This document shows positions 8,421-15,255 of a stretch of 39,390 bases of DNA, piece after piece; the first letter of the stretch is position 1, and every line of letters begins with the position of its first letter. The DNA is taken from assembly GCA_964655775.1 (NCBI GenBank), contig CAZZNQ010000032.1:1-39390 (forward strand), written 5' to 3'. The notes under the pieces are model-generated. The model saw only the letters and a program-made list of their open reading frames with translations. It had not been told where the DNA came from and did no database searches. The translations under genes and the position numbers were made by a program. Origin of the DNA: CAZZNQ01 sp964655775 (GTDB taxonomy: Bacteria > Planctomycetota > Brocadiia > SM23-32).

Positions 8421-9385
8421 TGGGCACCTCGTTCGATGTCCAGCCAGTCCTGCACGTCGAGAATGCCGACCGGGCGGTTGTCCGCATCGACAACCGGCAC
8501 CTGGTCTATGCGGTTCTCGCGCAGCATGCGGTATGCCTCGGCGGCCAGGCCGTCCCGGCCGATGGTCTTGGGATTCCTTGTCATCACTTCCGCGACCGGC
8601 CTGTCCAGCATCGAGCCGTCTCCCTGCTGCATGAGCCGACGGAAATCGCCGTCGGTGAAGAACCCCACCAGGTGTCCGCCTTCGTCCGTGAGGCTGACGG
8701 CGCCGGCCTTCTCGGCGCTCGTCATCACTTTGAGCGCCTCCCTCACACTCACGTCGGCTGACGCGACGGGGTTGCGCTCCCCCTTGCGCATGAACTCATT
8801 CACGCGCATGAGCTTGCGGCCCAGTTCGCCGCCCGGGTGGAAGAAGGCGTAGTCCTGCGGGCTCCAGTTGCGCATCTTGAATATCGTAAGGGCCAGTGCG
8901 TCTCCCATCACAAGCATGGCCGTGGTGCTGCAGGAGGGCGCCAACCCCAGCGGGCAGGCTTCCTGCACCCGGCCGATGCACAGGACCACGTCCGAGTATC
9001 TGGCGAGCGCCGACTCGGCGTTGCCGGTGATCGCGATGACGGGCACGTTGAGCTTCTTGAGGGTGGGCAGGAGCTGGACGACCTCGGTTTCGCCGCTGTT
9101 GCTCAGCGCCAGCACCACGTCCGCGGGGGTCACTCGGCCCAGGTCGCCGTGTCGCGCCTCCACCGCGTGCACGTAGCCGGAGGGCGTTCCCGTGCTGGCC
9201 ATGGTGGCCGATATCTTCTCGCCGATGATGCCCGCCTTGCCGACGCCCGTGACGATGACGCGGCCTTCGCATTGGAATATCGTGTCCACGGCGCGGGCGA
9301 ACTCGTCCCCGAGCTGCGCCCCCATCGCTTCCAGCGCGGCGATCTCCTGGGTGATTATCTGGCGGGCTTCTTCCAAATAGTCCAT
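8417..9385 (-). CDS. kdsD: D-arabinose-5-phosphate isomerase
   Basis: KdsD/KpsF converts ribulose-5-phosphate to arabinose-5-phosphate, the first dedicated step of Kdo synthesis. The 322-residue product has an N-terminal SIS sugar-isomerase domain (VTGVGKAG near 46-53, HAVEARHGDLG, LSNSGET). Two CBS domains follow (NPVASADVSVREALK to GFFTDGDFRRL, and EVMTRNPKTI to GILDVQDWLDI). This is the standard full-length arrangement. I start at ATG 9385; an upstream TTG at 9409 is also in frame, without better support. A near-consensus promoter lies about 80 bp upstream at 9466-9495. It is followed by kdsC in a 4 bp overlap, so the two Kdo steps are made together. Confidence 0.93.
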   Translation of the reverse strand: MDYLEEARQIITQEIAALEAMGAQLGDEFARAVDTIFQCEGRVIVTGVGKAGIIGEKISATMASTGTPSGYVHAVEARHGDLGRVTPADVVLALSNSGETEVVQLLPTLKKLNVPVIAITGNAESALARYSDVVLCIGRVQEACPLGLAPSCSTTAMLVMGDALALTIFKMRNWSPQDYAFFHPGGELGRKLMRVNEFMRKGERNPVASADVSVREALKVMTSAEKAGAVSLTDEGGHLVGFFTDGDFRRLMQQGDGSMLDRPVAEVMTRNPKTIGRDGLAAEAYRMLRENRIDQVPVVDADNRPVGILDVQDWLDIERGAQ

Positions 9386-9465
9386 GCTGCGTTCCACAGG
9401 TATTGGCAACCATCACCGTAACCGCACGGGATTCTCCATACGGCGCACGGTTGTCAGTGAATCGG

Positions 9466-9495
9466 ATTATAGTGTCGGCCGAGCGGCCATTGCAA
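9466..9495 (-). promoter_or_regulatory. Strong sigma-70-type promoter for kdsDC
   Basis: Reading the minus strand, TTGCAA (9490-9495) and a perfect TATAAT (9466-9471) are 18 bp apart. It is the closest match to consensus -10 in the window and sits upstream of kdsD in a 187 bp gap. Confidence 0.6.
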
Positions 9496-9503
9496 GATGG
9501 CCG
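9484..9503. repeat. Inverted repeat overlapping the kdsD -35 region
   Basis: CGGCCAT (9484-9490) and ATGGCCG (9497-9503) form perfect 7 bp arms around a 6 nt loop. The repeat overlaps the -35 hexamer of the kdsD promoter and lies 70 bp after the upstream Kdo-kinase-like gene. It could be an operator or part of a terminator; no T-run follows in either direction. Confidence 0.4.
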
Positions 9504-9572
9504 GCGTGCCGACAAAGGCGGCTCCGAAGGGTAGCCCGTTAGCGGAGGACCACACGACGCCGACGGGCATCG

Positions 9573-10406
9573 TCAGCGCGCGAAAAGCCGACGGACGGCG
9601 GCGCGCGGTTCATGCTTTACCTGCGGGCAGTGCGCGAGATAAGTGCGCACAAATCGAACGCGGTCCAGCAGACCGATCATCTCGCAAGAAGCCGGCCACT
9701 TGGACACCGAACGGGCCAGGCGTCGGAGGTTCGCCGCTCTCGCTTTGAAGTCGACCTTCGAGCGGACACGGGCCTTGTCGAAATCGACGACATAGGCGGA
9801 CGCCTCGCCCGGCCTAAGGCGGCAGAGCAGGTTCTTCAGGTTCAGGTCGGCGTGCACTATCCCGGCGTTGTGCATGGTGGCAACCGCCGAGGCCAGCGCG
9901 CGGGCCAGCTTGCCCCTGGTGGCCGGGCTGAGGCCGCCGTTCGCGCAAGCCGTGCGACAGACTTCCAGCAGATTCGCGGTATCCGGAAGCGCTTCGGAGA
10001 TGAAGTGCGCGACCACAAGGCCGAAAGCCCGTGACTCGATCCTTACGCCGACGGGCAGGGCCGTGGGAACCCCGACTGCGTGGGCGTGGAGGGATGCGCG
10101 CAGTTCATCGACCATTCTGCTCTGGGATAGGAACCGCACGCCCAGCAGCGGGCCCAGCGTGCCGCCGTGTGCATACTGGCGCACGTGGAGCGCCCGGCCT
10201 TCATACCAGTCCGGTCGCCAGCGCCAGACCGTCGCGCGCCCTCGCTGGCGGGAGTGTTCGCCGGTCAGACCTACAAGGGCCGTTGGCAGAGCGAAGAGAT
10301 CGCCCAGCAGAAGGGACGATGCAAGTTCGGGGTTCAGGTACAGCGTCACGCGGCCGGACACGTGCTTCTGCGGCTCGGGCAGTTCTTGGGTGGCCGGTTC
10401 TCGCAT
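9573..10406 (-). CDS. Kdo kinase-like (KdkA/WaaP family) lipopolysaccharide kinase
   Basis: The 277-residue protein resembles 3-deoxy-D-manno-octulosonic acid kinase and the related heptose kinase WaaP. These are small kinase-fold enzymes at the inner face of the membrane that phosphorylate the lipopolysaccharide inner core. The LHVRQYAHGGTLGPLLGVRFL region (from about 73) matches the family's arginine-glycine-rich signature. The catalytic loop is HADLNLKN (186-193, Asp187 and Asn192), followed by VVDFDKAR with the metal-binding Asp at about 208. The catalytic residues are thus intact, unlike in its upstream neighbour. It starts 15 bp after the pseudokinase-FGE gene, so the two are probably co-transcribed. 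The nearby kdsD and kdsC support a role on Kdo. The exact acceptor is inferred from family and context. Confidence 0.8.
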   Translation of the reverse strand: MREPATQELPEPQKHVSGRVTLYLNPELASSLLLGDLFALPTALVGLTGEHSRQRGRATVWRWRPDWYEGRALHVRQYAHGGTLGPLLGVRFLSQSRMVDELRASLHAHAVGVPTALPVGVRIESRAFGLVVAHFISEALPDTANLLEVCRTACANGGLSPATRGKLARALASAVATMHNAGIVHADLNLKNLLCRLRPGEASAYVVDFDKARVRSKVDFKARAANLRRLARSVSKWPASCEMIGLLDRVRFVRTYLAHCPQVKHEPRAAVRRLFAR

Positions 10407-10421
10407 GGGGGGCGGCGTCTT

Positions 10422-13400
10422 TCAGTTGGCTCCCTCTGCATTCGCGGCAGTCGGTCCGGTAGGTGCGTCCTTGACGCAGCGGAAGCCCACCATCGCGTAC
10501 GCTCGCGTGGGATCAAGCGCGGCTCTCGTCGCGCAGCGGAACGGTACCGGGACTATGCTCTCCTGGTACCACGCCCCGCCGCGAACCACCCTGGCATCGG
10601 TGTCCGGCTGCTCCTCGGTGGACTCCGTGTTCTCGTAGTAACGGAACGTGGAGGAGGTCCATTCCATGACGTTGCCGATCATGTCCTGACAGCCGTACGG
10701 GCTGTCGTAGGAGGGGAAAGAACCTACGGGCACCGGCCCATCCGCCTCCGGCCGCATGTGCTGGCTGCGTTTGGGGTCGAACAACGGCCCCCACGGGTAC
10801 CTGCGACCGTCCACGCCGCGGGCCGCCTTCTCCCACTCGGCCTCCGTGGGCAGCCGCTTGCCCGCCCATTCGGCGTACGCCTGCGCGTCCTCGAGACGGA
10901 CGCCCACGACCGGGTAGGTCTCGTGACCTTCCGGATAGGATCCGCCCTCCCAGGTCAGGGGGGCGGCGTATCCCGTGGCGTCGATGAACTCCTTGTACTG
11001 CTCGTTGGTGACTTCCGTGCGGTCGATGTAGAAGGCGCCAGTGGTCGCCGTATGGCGAGGTGTCTCGTTCAGCAGCCCGTAAAGCTCTGCGTGGAACCGG
11101 GTGGACTCCTCATCCGGATCGCCGGCCAACATTCCGTACTGCCGCACCAGCCCGGTGATGTCGTTCATGCTGGTTCCCATCTCGAATCGGCCGGCAGGCA
11201 CGTAGACCATACCGGCAGGCGGACGTTGCATACTCTCGAGGGTTGCGGTCGCCTTCGCCTCCCATTCAGTGCCCGCAAACTGATCTCCAAGTTGCCCCAG
11301 CAGGTCCTCGCAGTCGGCGCGCTGGTCCCGGCCATACCTGTCCACAGCCGACTCAAAGAGCCATTCCGGCAGCAGGGCTGCCGCCTCCGCGGCGGGCGCC
11401 GATTCCGGCCGTGCAAAGCGCAGCACACCCCGCAGGACCTCGCAGGCGTTCGCATAGTCGCCGCTCTGGTGGAGGCCTTTCGCCCTGCGGATCTGGTCCT
11501 GCGCGGCGGACGTGTCAAAGCTGGTGCCGTCCGCCTTCAGTCCCAGTCGGTCGCGCAGCGCCTCCACGGTCCACCGGGAACCGGGATAAAGGCTGTAGAG
11601 TTCGCCGAAATACGCGGCGGCCTCCTCGCTCTGGGCCGTCCGCGCCGCCTGCTGGTAGAGGCCCAGCAGAAGGCGTGCATCGAGGTCCGCGGCCTGAGCA
11701 CTGGCATCGTGCTGCGGGTAGGCGGCGGCAAGTTGCTGGAGCTGACGTCGCGCCTCGGCAAGGTCGCCCTCTTCCCAGGTCTCCTCAATCGCCTGCAGGT
11801 GGACGGCCGGCAGGGCCTCTTTTGCGTGCGCCGCTTCTTCCGTGTCGGGGTAGTCGGCTATGATGTCTTCCAGCATCGTCAGGGCCCCGTCGTAGTCCTT
11901 GTCCTCCTGCCATCGCTTGTAGGCCATGTTAAGCAGCAGCCTCGGCCGCCTCTGCTTCGCGAGTTCGGCCTGCATGGAGGAGGGGAATCGCTCGGCCGTT
12001 TTGTCATACATCTGAAGGGCCTGGCTATAAAGACCCCGTTTCTCGGCCGCTTCGGCCTGGCTTGCCATGGCGAGGGGAAGCTTGCGGCGCGCCAGTTCCG
12101 CATACTGGCTGTTCTCCGGTGCATAGTCCAGCGCAAGCTGGTACTTCTCGACGGCCTCGCTGAAATCGCCCTTCGCCATCGCCGTCTGCGCCCAGGTGGT
12201 GTATATCTGGCCGATCTGCTCGCGAGCGCGCGCGCCATAGACGCTCTCAGGATACCTCTCCGCCACGGTCGAGAAGCCGGCGACCGCAAGTTCGTATCCC
12301 TGCAGGCCCTGTCGGCTGTATACCGACTCCCATTGTCTCGCGGCTCGCTCGTATGCGTCCTTCGCCGCTGACGGGTCTGCTGTGGGTGCGCTCGCGGCGG
12401 CTCCCGGGCGGGAGGCGACGTCCCCACCTCGCCCCGCTCCCGGGCGGCTTGCTGCGCCGCCTTCTGGCGATGCGGGACGCCGGGCAGTTCCGCCCGGCTG
12501 CTGGACACGATCGGACCGGAATCTGTCCACCAGCAGTCCGACAATGACCAGCGCGAGCACCACAGCCACCAAAGTGCTGGCCGAGAAAGCCTTCTTCTCG
12601 CGCTTCTTGGCCTTCGGTTCGGGCAGCTCATAGGTGCGTGCGAACGCCGAATCCGTCCCGTAGGGCACCATTTCCACCCGTCCCGTTCGGATGCTTTCGG
12701 CACAGCGGTCCAGATCGTCGATGATGCGCTGGACGCTCCTGTAACGGTCCGCTGCGGTCTTCGCAAGCATCCTGTCCACGACCAAACTCAACTCGTGCGG
12801 CACCGAATCCAGTGCGTCGTCGGCGGACACGTGGTCGTGCTGGCAGTTGGCGAACAGGTACCCGAGCGCGTGATCGGAGGGGAACGGCTCGGAACCCGTC
12901 AGTAGCTCGTAGGCGATGACACCTAATGAGAAGATGTCCGACTCCGGGGTGCGGGCTCTTCCGCGGATGACCTCGGGCGCCATGTACTTTGGCGTGCCGG
13001 TCACTTCGCCGAACACGGACACCAGGCTTTCCTCGGGTGCCACGCCCAGGTCGCAGAAGACCACCTTGACCAGCCGCCGGCCCAGATTGTCCTCCGTGAC
13101 GATCACGTCGGCGGGTTTCAGGTGGCCGTGCACGGTCTCATTGCGATGGGCGGTGCGCAGCCCCTCGGCGACCTGACGCAGTATGTCCATCACCGTTTCG
13201 AAGGGAAGGGGCGCTTCCCGCAGCATCTCGCTCAGGCGCTGGCCGTTCACGTCGGGCACCGCCACGAAGTACGTATCGCCCTCCTGGCCCACCCCCACGG
13301 GTTGCAGTACGTTCGGGTGTTCGATCTGCGCCGCGCACTGCGCCTTCTTCTCGTAGAAGTAGCGCTGGAAAACCGGGTTGGCCCCTACCGTCGATGCCAC

Positions 13401-13532
13401 CATCTTGAGCAGAACGCGGCGGCCGGATTCCGTGTCCGTGGCCCGATACAGCGAGCCCGTCAGGCCCTCCTCCAGCAACTCGTCGAGTTCGTAGCGATCC
13501 ACACGGGATTTCGTTGTGTTGTTGTCTAGCAT
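10422..13532 (-). CDS. Membrane pseudokinase-TPR-sulfatase-modifying-factor fusion protein
   Basis: This 1036-residue protein has three parts. Residues about 12-275 form a Hanks-type Ser/Thr kinase fold. The ATP-binding Lys (VLLK, Lys43), the YMAPE motif and the SDIFSLGVIAYELLTG helix are present. The catalytic loop reads HGHLKPAD instead of HRDLKPxN, so the catalytic Asp is His137 and the Asn is Asp142. The Gly-rich loop is also degenerate, while DLG keeps Asp161. A transmembrane helix lies at about 318-336, then a Gly/Ala/Pro linker. Residues about 385-765 are TPR-like helical repeats, probably periplasmic. Residues about 772-1022 form an FGE-sulfatase/SUMF1-like domain (YVPAGRFEMG, KRLPTEAEWEKAARG, GNVMEWTSS, VRGGAW). 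The catalytic Cys pair of true FGE is not present. ATG 13532 is chosen; GTG 13541 is also possible. It is probably a structural or sensing scaffold rather than an active kinase. Confidence 0.88.
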   Translation of the reverse strand: MLDNNTTKSRVDRYELDELLEEGLTGSLYRATDTESGRRVLLKMVASTVGANPVFQRYFYEKKAQCAAQIEHPNVLQPVGVGQEGDTYFVAVPDVNGQRLSEMLREAPLPFETVMDILRQVAEGLRTAHRNETVHGHLKPADVIVTEDNLGRRLVKVVFCDLGVAPEESLVSVFGEVTGTPKYMAPEVIRGRARTPESDIFSLGVIAYELLTGSEPFPSDHALGYLFANCQHDHVSADDALDSVPHELSLVVDRMLAKTAADRYRSVQRIIDDLDRCAESIRTGRVEMVPYGTDSAFARTYELPEPKAKKREKKAFSASTLVAVVLALVIVGLLVDRFRSDRVQQPGGTARRPASPEGGAASRPGAGRGGDVASRPGAAASAPTADPSAAKDAYERAARQWESVYSRQGLQGYELAVAGFSTVAERYPESVYGARAREQIGQIYTTWAQTAMAKGDFSEAVEKYQLALDYAPENSQYAELARRKLPLAMASQAEAAEKRGLYSQALQMYDKTAERFPSSMQAELAKQRRPRLLLNMAYKRWQEDKDYDGALTMLEDIIADYPDTEEAAHAKEALPAVHLQAIEETWEEGDLAEARRQLQQLAAAYPQHDASAQAADLDARLLLGLYQQAARTAQSEEAAAYFGELYSLYPGSRWTVEALRDRLGLKADGTSFDTSAAQDQIRRAKGLHQSGDYANACEVLRGVLRFARPESAPAAEAAALLPEWLFESAVDRYGRDQRADCEDLLGQLGDQFAGTEWEAKATATLESMQRPPAGMVYVPAGRFEMGTSMNDITGLVRQYGMLAGDPDEESTRFHAELYGLLNETPRHTATTGAFYIDRTEVTNEQYKEFIDATGYAAPLTWEGGSYPEGHETYPVVGVRLEDAQAYAEWAGKRLPTEAEWEKAARGVDGRRYPWGPLFDPKRSQHMRPEADGPVPVGSFPSYDSPYGCQDMIGNVMEWTSSTFRYYENTESTEEQPDTDARVVRGGAWYQESIVPVPFRCATRAALDPTRAYAMVGFRCVKDAPTGPTAANAEGAN

Positions 13533-13563
13533 GGGTTCCACGGTAGTGCGAGAGGCGCTTTAT

Positions 13564-13578
13564 GGGGAAAGCTTCCCC
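13564..13578. repeat. Perfect palindrome in the pseudokinase gene leader
   Basis: GGGGAA (13564-13569) and TTCCCC (13573-13578) flank a 3 nt loop. It lies about 15-30 bp downstream of the -10 element of the leftward promoter and 32 bp before the start. It may be an operator or a leader hairpin. Confidence 0.4.
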
Positions 13579-13592
13579 AGAATGTGCCCATT

Positions 13593-13621
13593 ATTCTATG
13601 CAACAGCGTATGTTATGACAA
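13593..13621 (-). promoter_or_regulatory. Sigma-70-type promoter for the pseudokinase operon
   Basis: On the minus strand TTGTCA (13616-13621) and TAGAAT (13593-13598) are exactly 17 bp apart. The local sequence is AT-richer than its surroundings. It would transcribe the pseudokinase fusion and the Kdo-kinase-like gene, with a leader of about 55 nt. Confidence 0.55.
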
Positions 13622-13666
13622 ACGCCTTTTCATCCAGCCCCCGCCGTCACGGAGGCACGCCCATCG

Positions 13667-13696
13667 TTGACTCCGCCCTGCAGCGGTCACTAAGAT
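13667..13696 (+). promoter_or_regulatory. Putative promoter for the Xer recombinase gene
   Basis: TTGACT (13667-13672) and TAAGAT (13691-13696) are 18 bp apart and about 37 bp upstream of ATG 13733. It diverges from the pseudokinase promoter in the same 200 bp gap. Confidence 0.45.
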
Positions 13697-13732
13697 GGGC
13701 CTTGTTGCTTCAGCTTTTGCGAGAATCCGGCG

Positions 13733-14629
13733 ATGGCCAGCGCCTCCGAGCTACTACAGTCGTTCCTGGACTACTGCGCCGCCGAGTGTGGCCTGGCGGG
13801 CAACACCATCGATGCCTACCGTAGCGACCTGGAGCATTTCCTCCGTGCCGTGGGCTGCACCGACGAGAAGGCCCTGGCTTCGCTCACTTCCTCCAGGTTG
13901 GTGGCCTACGTGGATGCGGGCCGGCGTAGCGGGCTTGCCCCTACCACGGTGTGGCGTCGGATGGTGGCGGTCCGCATGTTCTTCCGGTTCCTGGTGTTCG
14001 AGGGCGTGCTCGAGACCGACCCGGCGGAGGGGTTCCAGACCCCGCGGATGTGGAGGCGCGTGCCGGAAGTGCTGAGTGTGGAGCAGGTAGAGGCGCTGCT
14101 GAGTGCGCCCCCGTTGGACGACCTATTCGGCCTTAGGGACCGGGCGGCGCTGGAGTTGCTCTACGCCACGGGCGCGCGCGCAAGCGAACTGTGCGGCCTG
14201 GACATGGGGGACCTGAATCTGGAATACGCGTTCGTTCGGTGCTACGGTAAGAGGATGAAGGAACGCCTGGTGCCGATGGGAAGCAGGGCGATATCGGCGC
14301 TGAAGGCCTACCTGTCCGAGTCGCGTCCGAAGCTCGTGGGCGGGCGCACCCAGGCGGCGGTGTTCGTTACCCGGAGCGGCGGGCGAATGAGCCGTTCCGC
14401 CTTGTGGGCGCGCGTGCGCAAGTGGGCGCGCGCCGCGGGCATAGGATCGGACGTGCATCCACACACGTTGCGGCACAGCTTCGCCACCCATCTGCTCAGC
14501 GGCGGGGCGGACCTGCGCTCGGTGCAGGTGATGTTGGGCCATTCGGATATATCGACCACGGAGATATACACGCACGTGGACCGAACTCGCCTGAAAACCG
14601 TGCACCAGCAGTGCCACCCCCGCGGGTGA
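13733..14629 (+). CDS. xerD: XerC/XerD-type tyrosine recombinase
   Basis: The 298-residue protein has the length and layout of chromosome-dimer recombinases that act at dif. The N-terminal SAM-like DNA-binding domain (1-100) includes GLAGNTIDAYRSDL. The catalytic domain has the full residue set: Arg149 in ATGARASEL, Lys173 in YGKRMKER, His244 and Arg247 in HTLRHS, His270 in LGHSDIS, and the nucleophile Tyr279 in EIYTHVD. It is the right size for a housekeeping Xer rather than a phage or integron integrase, and no att site or cargo lies nearby. XerC and XerD are hard to tell apart by eye; the D label is tentative. The thioesterase gene follows 38 bp downstream on the same strand. Confidence 0.9.
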   Translation: MASASELLQSFLDYCAAECGLAGNTIDAYRSDLEHFLRAVGCTDEKALASLTSSRLVAYVDAGRRSGLAPTTVWRRMVAVRMFFRFLVFEGVLETDPAEGFQTPRMWRRVPEVLSVEQVEALLSAPPLDDLFGLRDRAALELLYATGARASELCGLDMGDLNLEYAFVRCYGKRMKERLVPMGSRAISALKAYLSESRPKLVGGRTQAAVFVTRSGGRMSRSALWARVRKWARAAGIGSDVHPHTLRHSFATHLLSGGADLRSVQVMLGHSDISTTEIYTHVDRTRLKTVHQQCHPRG

Positions 14630-14667
14630 CCGACGCCGTCCTCAAACGGCCCTCCAGAGAGACACCC

Positions 14668-15069
14668 ATGAAGAGACATGAGACCGAGATCCGGGTGCGG
14701 TACTCCGAAACCGATCAGATGGGCGTGGTGTACAACTCGCACTTCCTGGTGTATTTCGAGATCGGTCGCACCGACCTGCTCCGCTCGTCCGGATTCGCCT
14801 ACCGGGGTCTGGAGGCACGCGGCGTGTTCCTTCCGGTCGTCGAGGCACACTGCCGCTACCTGCGTCCCGTGCGCTACGACGACGTGATCGTCAACGAGAC
14901 CTGGGTGAGCCGCTTGAGGCATACCAGGATCGACTTCGGGCACTCGCTCAGCCTGAAAGCTGACGGCCGAAAGGTGGCGGAGGGTAGGGTGGTGCTCGCG
15001 TGCCTGGACGCGCACGGCAAACCTCGGCGGCTGCCGGAGGAGGTTGCCAGGGCGATTGGGGAGGTCTGA
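14668..15069 (+). CDS. YbgC/4-hydroxybenzoyl-CoA thioesterase family protein
   Basis: The 133-residue protein is a single hot-dog-fold acyl-CoA thioesterase. The active-site segment YSETDQMGVVYNSHFLVYFEIGR (residues 12-34) carries the catalytic Asp16 typical of YbgC and 4HBT enzymes, which hydrolyse acyl-CoA thioesters in the cytoplasm. FLPVVEAHCRYLRPVRYDD matches the central strand region. I start at ATG 14668, which gives the normal family length; the open frame continues upstream across the end of the recombinase gene without support. A terminator hairpin follows directly (15075-15123). YbgC often belongs with the Tol-Pal genes, but none are visible here. The acyl substrate is unknown. Confidence 0.88.
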   Translation: MKRHETEIRVRYSETDQMGVVYNSHFLVYFEIGRTDLLRSSGFAYRGLEARGVFLPVVEAHCRYLRPVRYDDVIVNETWVSRLRHTRIDFGHSLSLKADGRKVAEGRVVLACLDAHGKPRRLPEEVARAIGEV

Positions 15070-15074
15070 ACCCG

Positions 15075-15123
15075 GCCAAATCGAGCGGGTTGACGCTCTC
15101 TGCTGCGCTCGACCGGCTTTTTT
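15075..15123 (+). terminator. Rho-independent terminator after the thioesterase gene
   Basis: TCGAGCG (15081-15087) pairs with CGCTCGA (15106-15112). GCC (15075-15077) can add pairing with GGC (15115-15117). A run of six T follows at 15118-15123. It begins 6 bp after the stop codon. Confidence 0.7.
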
Positions 15124-15154
15124 GAGCGAATTCGGCCGCTTTTCCGCGCTTTCC

Positions 15155-15183
15155 TTGATGCTCCACATGATAGGTTCTAACAT
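15155..15183 (+). promoter_or_regulatory. Sigma-70-type promoter for the ABC-DUF1854-HlyD operon
   Basis: TTGATG (15155-15160) and TAACAT (15178-15183) are 17 bp apart, between the upstream terminator and the ABC transporter gene. This marks the left boundary of the export module. Confidence 0.5.
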
Positions 15184-15255
15184 GGGATGTTCAGGAAAAC
15201 GCAAGCCGTTCCCCTGCCATCATGAGGCCCATGTCCTTTGGCAGCAGACGTCGAA

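Noticed and set aside
10422..11220. FGE-like domain as an activator of the sulfatase-fold enzyme at 32566
   Set aside because: The FGE-like domain lacks the catalytic cysteines and the sulfatase-fold protein has Thr instead of Cys/Ser, so no formylglycine chemistry is expected between them.
10167..12371. 734-codon plus-strand open frame
   Set aside because: It is antisense to the pseudokinase-FGE gene, whose domains are unmistakable; the translated shadow is Arg/Gly/Leu-rich with no motif.
12376..12500. GC-rich repetitive stretch inside the pseudokinase gene as a CRISPR or repeat array
   Set aside because: It encodes the Ala/Pro/Gly/Ser linker after the transmembrane helix; there is no regular repeat-spacer pattern.
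13733..14629. Tyrosine recombinase as a sign of an integrated element
   Set aside because: Size and motifs fit a housekeeping Xer protein; no flanking repeats, tRNA, or cargo genes typical of an island are visible.
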